From Pseudonocardia abyssalis (lineage in GTDB: Bacteria > Actinomycetota > Actinomycetes > Mycobacteriales > Pseudonocardiaceae), in NCBI RefSeq assembly GCF_019263705.2, contig NZ_JADQDK010000001.1, positions 5,952,001-6,016,000 on the forward strand: a DNA stretch of 64,000 nucleotides, written 5' to 3'. This document shows positions 62,255 to 64,000 of this stretch, one piece after another. Each line of letters opens with the position of its first letter. The first letter of the stretch is position 1. Below the pieces are notes generated by a model that saw nothing but the letters and a program-made list of their open reading frames with translations, ran no database searches and was not told the DNA's origin. The translations under genes and the position numbers were made by a program.

Positions 62255-63058
62255 GTGGACTACGACCAGTACGAGTACCTGACCTTCGAACGCCCCTCCG
62301 ACGGCGTCCTGCTGATCACCATCAACCGGCCGGAACGGCTCAACGCCACCAACAAGCGGCTGCACTGGGAGCTCGGCAACGTGTGGCTCGACGTCGACGC
62401 CGACGACGCGACGCGGATCGCGGTGATCACCGGCGCGGGCAAGGCGTTCTCCGCCGGCGGCGACCTCGACATGGTGGTCGACCAGGTCAAGGACTTCAAG
62501 CAGATCGCGGCCATCGCCAAGGAGGCCGCCGACCTGGTCTACAACATCGCCAACTGCCAGAAGGTGGTGATCTCGGCGATCAACGGGGTGGCGGTCGGCG
62601 CCGGCCTGGCCGCGGCGCTGATGGCCGACATCTCGGTGATCGCCGAGGACGCCCGGCTCACCGACGGGCACCTTCGCCTGGGCGTCGGTGCGGGCGACCA
62701 CGCGGCCATCATCTGGCCGATTCTGTGCGGCATGGCGAAGGCCAAGTACTACCTGCTCACCGCCGAGTTCATCGACGGGAAGGAGGCCGAGCGGATCGGG
62801 CTGGTCTCGCTGTGCCGGCCGCAGGCGGAGGTGCTGCCCACCGCGCTGTCCGTCGCGGAGAAGCTGGCTGCCGGCCCGCAGCACGCGCTGCGCTGGACCA
62901 AGCGCTCGCTCAACCTCTGGATCCGCGACGCGAGCCCGATCTTCGAGGCCTCGCTCGCCTACGAGATGCTCAACTTCTTCGACGACGACGTCCTCGAGGG
63001 CGCCACGGCCATCAAGGAGAAGCGGGCGCCGAAGTTCCCCTCGGTGACCGGCGGCTGA
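62255..63058 (+). CDS. Crotonase-family protein lacking both hydratase glutamates
   Basis: 267 aa crotonase fold with the oxyanion strands AFSAGGDLD and [16 protein letters not shown]. The two canonical acids are replaced: the first position is Ala (A119) and the second is His (H139, in LTDGHLRLG). Asp137 or His139 might act instead. GAGGAG precedes GTG 62255. Context suggests hydration of a glutaconyl-type CoA made by the carboxylase, but the residue pattern warns against assuming a standard hydratase. Confidence 0.85.
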   Translation: MDYDQYEYLTFERPSDGVLLITINRPERLNATNKRLHWELGNVWLDVDADDATRIAVITGAGKAFSAGGDLDMVVDQVKDFKQIAAIAKEAADLVYNIANCQKVVISAINGVAVGAGLAAALMADISVIAEDARLTDGHLRLGVGAGDHAAIIWPILCGMAKAKYYLLTAEFIDGKEAERIGLVSLCRPQAEVLPTALSVAEKLAAGPQHALRWTKRSLNLWIRDASPIFEASLAYEMLNFFDDDVLEGATAIKEKRAPKFPSVTGG

Positions 63059-63064
63059 CCCCGG

Positions 63065-63097
63065 TCCGGCCGGCCCGCGCAGCGCGGGCCGGCCGGA
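63065..63097. terminator. Bidirectional terminator hairpin
   Basis: 15-bp perfect arms (63065-63079, 63083-63097) with a 3-nt loop between the convergent crotonase and acyl-CoA synthetase genes. Confidence 0.7.
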
Positions 63098-63106
63098 ACC
63101 CCGACC

Positions 63107-63122
63107 GGGCGGTGCACCGCCC
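63107..63122. terminator. Second palindrome in the same convergent gap
   Basis: GGGCGGTGCACCGCCC, a perfect 16-bp palindrome, 9 bp after the first hairpin; it likely supports termination of the minus-strand gene. Confidence 0.45.
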
Positions 63123-63142
63123 CCCTCCGGCGGTGCGGGCCG

Positions 63143-64000
63143 TCAGGTCCCGAAGTGCCCCTTGTGCTGCTCGCGCAGCACGTTCTTCTGGATCTTGCCG
63201 GTCGCGGTCCGGGGCATCTCGTCGGCGAACAGCACCGCCTTGGGCACCTTGAACCCCGACAGCCTGCTCCGCGCCGCGGCGAGCACCTCCTCCTCGGTGA
63301 GCTCCACGCCGGGCTTGGGCGTGACGATCGCGGCGATGGCCTCGGACCAGCGCTCGTGCGGCAGCCCGACGACGACGACCTCCTGGATCCGGGGCTCGGC
63401 CTCGTAGAGCGCCTTCTCCACCTCGATGGACGCCACGTTCTCGCCGCCCGTCTTGATCACGTCCTTCTTGCGGTCGGCGAACCACAACAGCCCGTCGGCG
63501 TCGAACCGGCCGACGTCGCCGGAGTGGAACCAGCCGTGAGCGAACGCCTCGGCGGTGGCGTCGGGGTTGCGCAGGTAACCCTCCATCGCGTGCGGGCCGC
63601 GGTAGACGATCTCGCCGGTCTCGCCGTCGGGCAGCAGGTTGCCGGCGTCGTCCATGATCCCGACCTGGACGTTGGGCACCGGCAGCCCCACCGAGCCGGC
63701 GTGGCTGAGCTGGTACTCGGGCGGGAACACCGTGGTGATCGGGTTCATCTCGGTCTGCCCGAAGCCGAGCGCGAAGTCGCAGCCGAACACCTCTATCGCA
63801 CGGCGCAGGTCCGTGTCGGGCATCGGTGCCATCGCGTAGAGGGCCAACCGCAGCGTGGACAGGTCGCGCTTGTCGATGTCGGGGTGGTCCATCATCATCC
63901 GGTACATCATCGGCAGCCCGAAGATCTGGGTGATCCGCTCGGACTCGATCGTCGCCAGGAGAGCGGCCGGGTCGAACGCGCGCATCAGCACGAGCGTGCC
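63143..64000 (-). CDS. AMP-forming acyl-CoA synthetase, C-terminal part (runs off window)
   Basis: 285 residues visible; the 5' end lies beyond 64000. Motifs are GFGQTEMNP, GWFHSGDVG, DRKKDVIKTGGENVAS and the catalytic-Lys block MPRTATGKIQKN. It would activate an acid for the adjacent beta-oxidation/carboxylation genes. The C-terminal HERW block is similar to that in the relic at 50061-50389, so the relic derives from this general family. Confidence 0.9.
   Translation of the reverse strand, partial: GTLVLMRAFDPAALLATIESERITQIFGLPMMYRMMMDHPDIDKRDLSTLRLALYAMAPMPDTDLRRAIEVFGCDFALGFGQTEMNPITTVFPPEYQLSHAGSVGLPVPNVQVGIMDDAGNLLPDGETGEIVYRGPHAMEGYLRNPDATAEAFAHGWFHSGDVGRFDADGLLWFADRKKDVIKTGGENVASIEVEKALYEAEPRIQEVVVVGLPHERWSEAIAAIVTPKPGVELTEEEVLAAARSRLSGFKVPKAVLFADEMPRTATGKIQKNVLREQHKGHFGT

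Overview
The window is GC-rich actinobacterial DNA. It has GC-biased third codon positions, many GTG starts, TGATG/ATGA gene overlaps, a complete yrbE-mce operon and many acyl-CoA enzymes. Gene content fits a Pseudonocardiaceae-like or related mycolata-type actinomycete; this placement is inferred from content, since no rRNA marker is present. No tRNA, rRNA, CRISPR array or intact mobile element was seen.

Layout. 1-5062: the end of a non-canonical MCE (MlaD-like) gene, an MMPL/RND transporter, a membrane-anchored PpiC/SurA-like foldase and a small membrane protein. 5142-7578: a LuxR-type response regulator convergent with a histidine kinase and its membrane-protein partner. 7732-14122: NDMA-type alcohol dehydrogenase, an R2-like ligand-binding oxidase (R2lox), 7Fe ferredoxin, ferredoxin-NADP reductase, a phasin-like and a PhaR-like small protein, a CoxG/SRPBCC protein and a UbiB/ABC1 kinase. 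This is the most interesting system here: an R2lox with what looks like its own electron-supply chain and alcohol dehydrogenase. 14209-18816: a relic of a second R2lox gene, a TetR regulator and a divergent operon of two P450s and a long-chain-type acyl-CoA dehydrogenase. 19848-29717: a ten-gene, translationally coupled mce operon (two YrbE permeases, MceA-F, two Mce-associated proteins). 29803-32079: a TetR paralogue, a PaaI-like thioesterase and a BtrH-like protein.

32341-36027 holds an IS5-type transposase relic followed by a Tat-exported molybdenum hydroxylase pair (IorB/IorA-like) and a tiny secreted protein. 36123-40704: a MarR regulator divergent from an AcrB-like RND pump that carries three C-terminal beta-sandwich repeats. 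41199-43020: a DUF6230-DUF6114-MerR operon. 43460-64000 is a catabolic block: TetR regulators, crotonases, a TIGR03084-type protein, an AtuA-like protein, an SDR, a thiolase, an LLM-type oxidoreductase, acyl-CoA dehydrogenases, acyl-CoA synthetases and a biotin-dependent acyl-CoA carboxylase of the methylcrotonyl/geranyl-CoA class.

Together these genes suggest a region for taking up hydrophobic substrates (mce, MMPL), oxygenating them (R2lox, P450s, Mo hydroxylase), oxidising the alcohols, activating acids to CoA esters, and degrading branched acyl or terpenoid chains by carboxylation and beta-oxidation. Short inverted repeats link some of these units: GACA-N13-TGTC beside two paralogous TetR genes, and GTTA-N8-TAAC upstream of both the mce operon and the carboxylase/dehydrogenase divergon.
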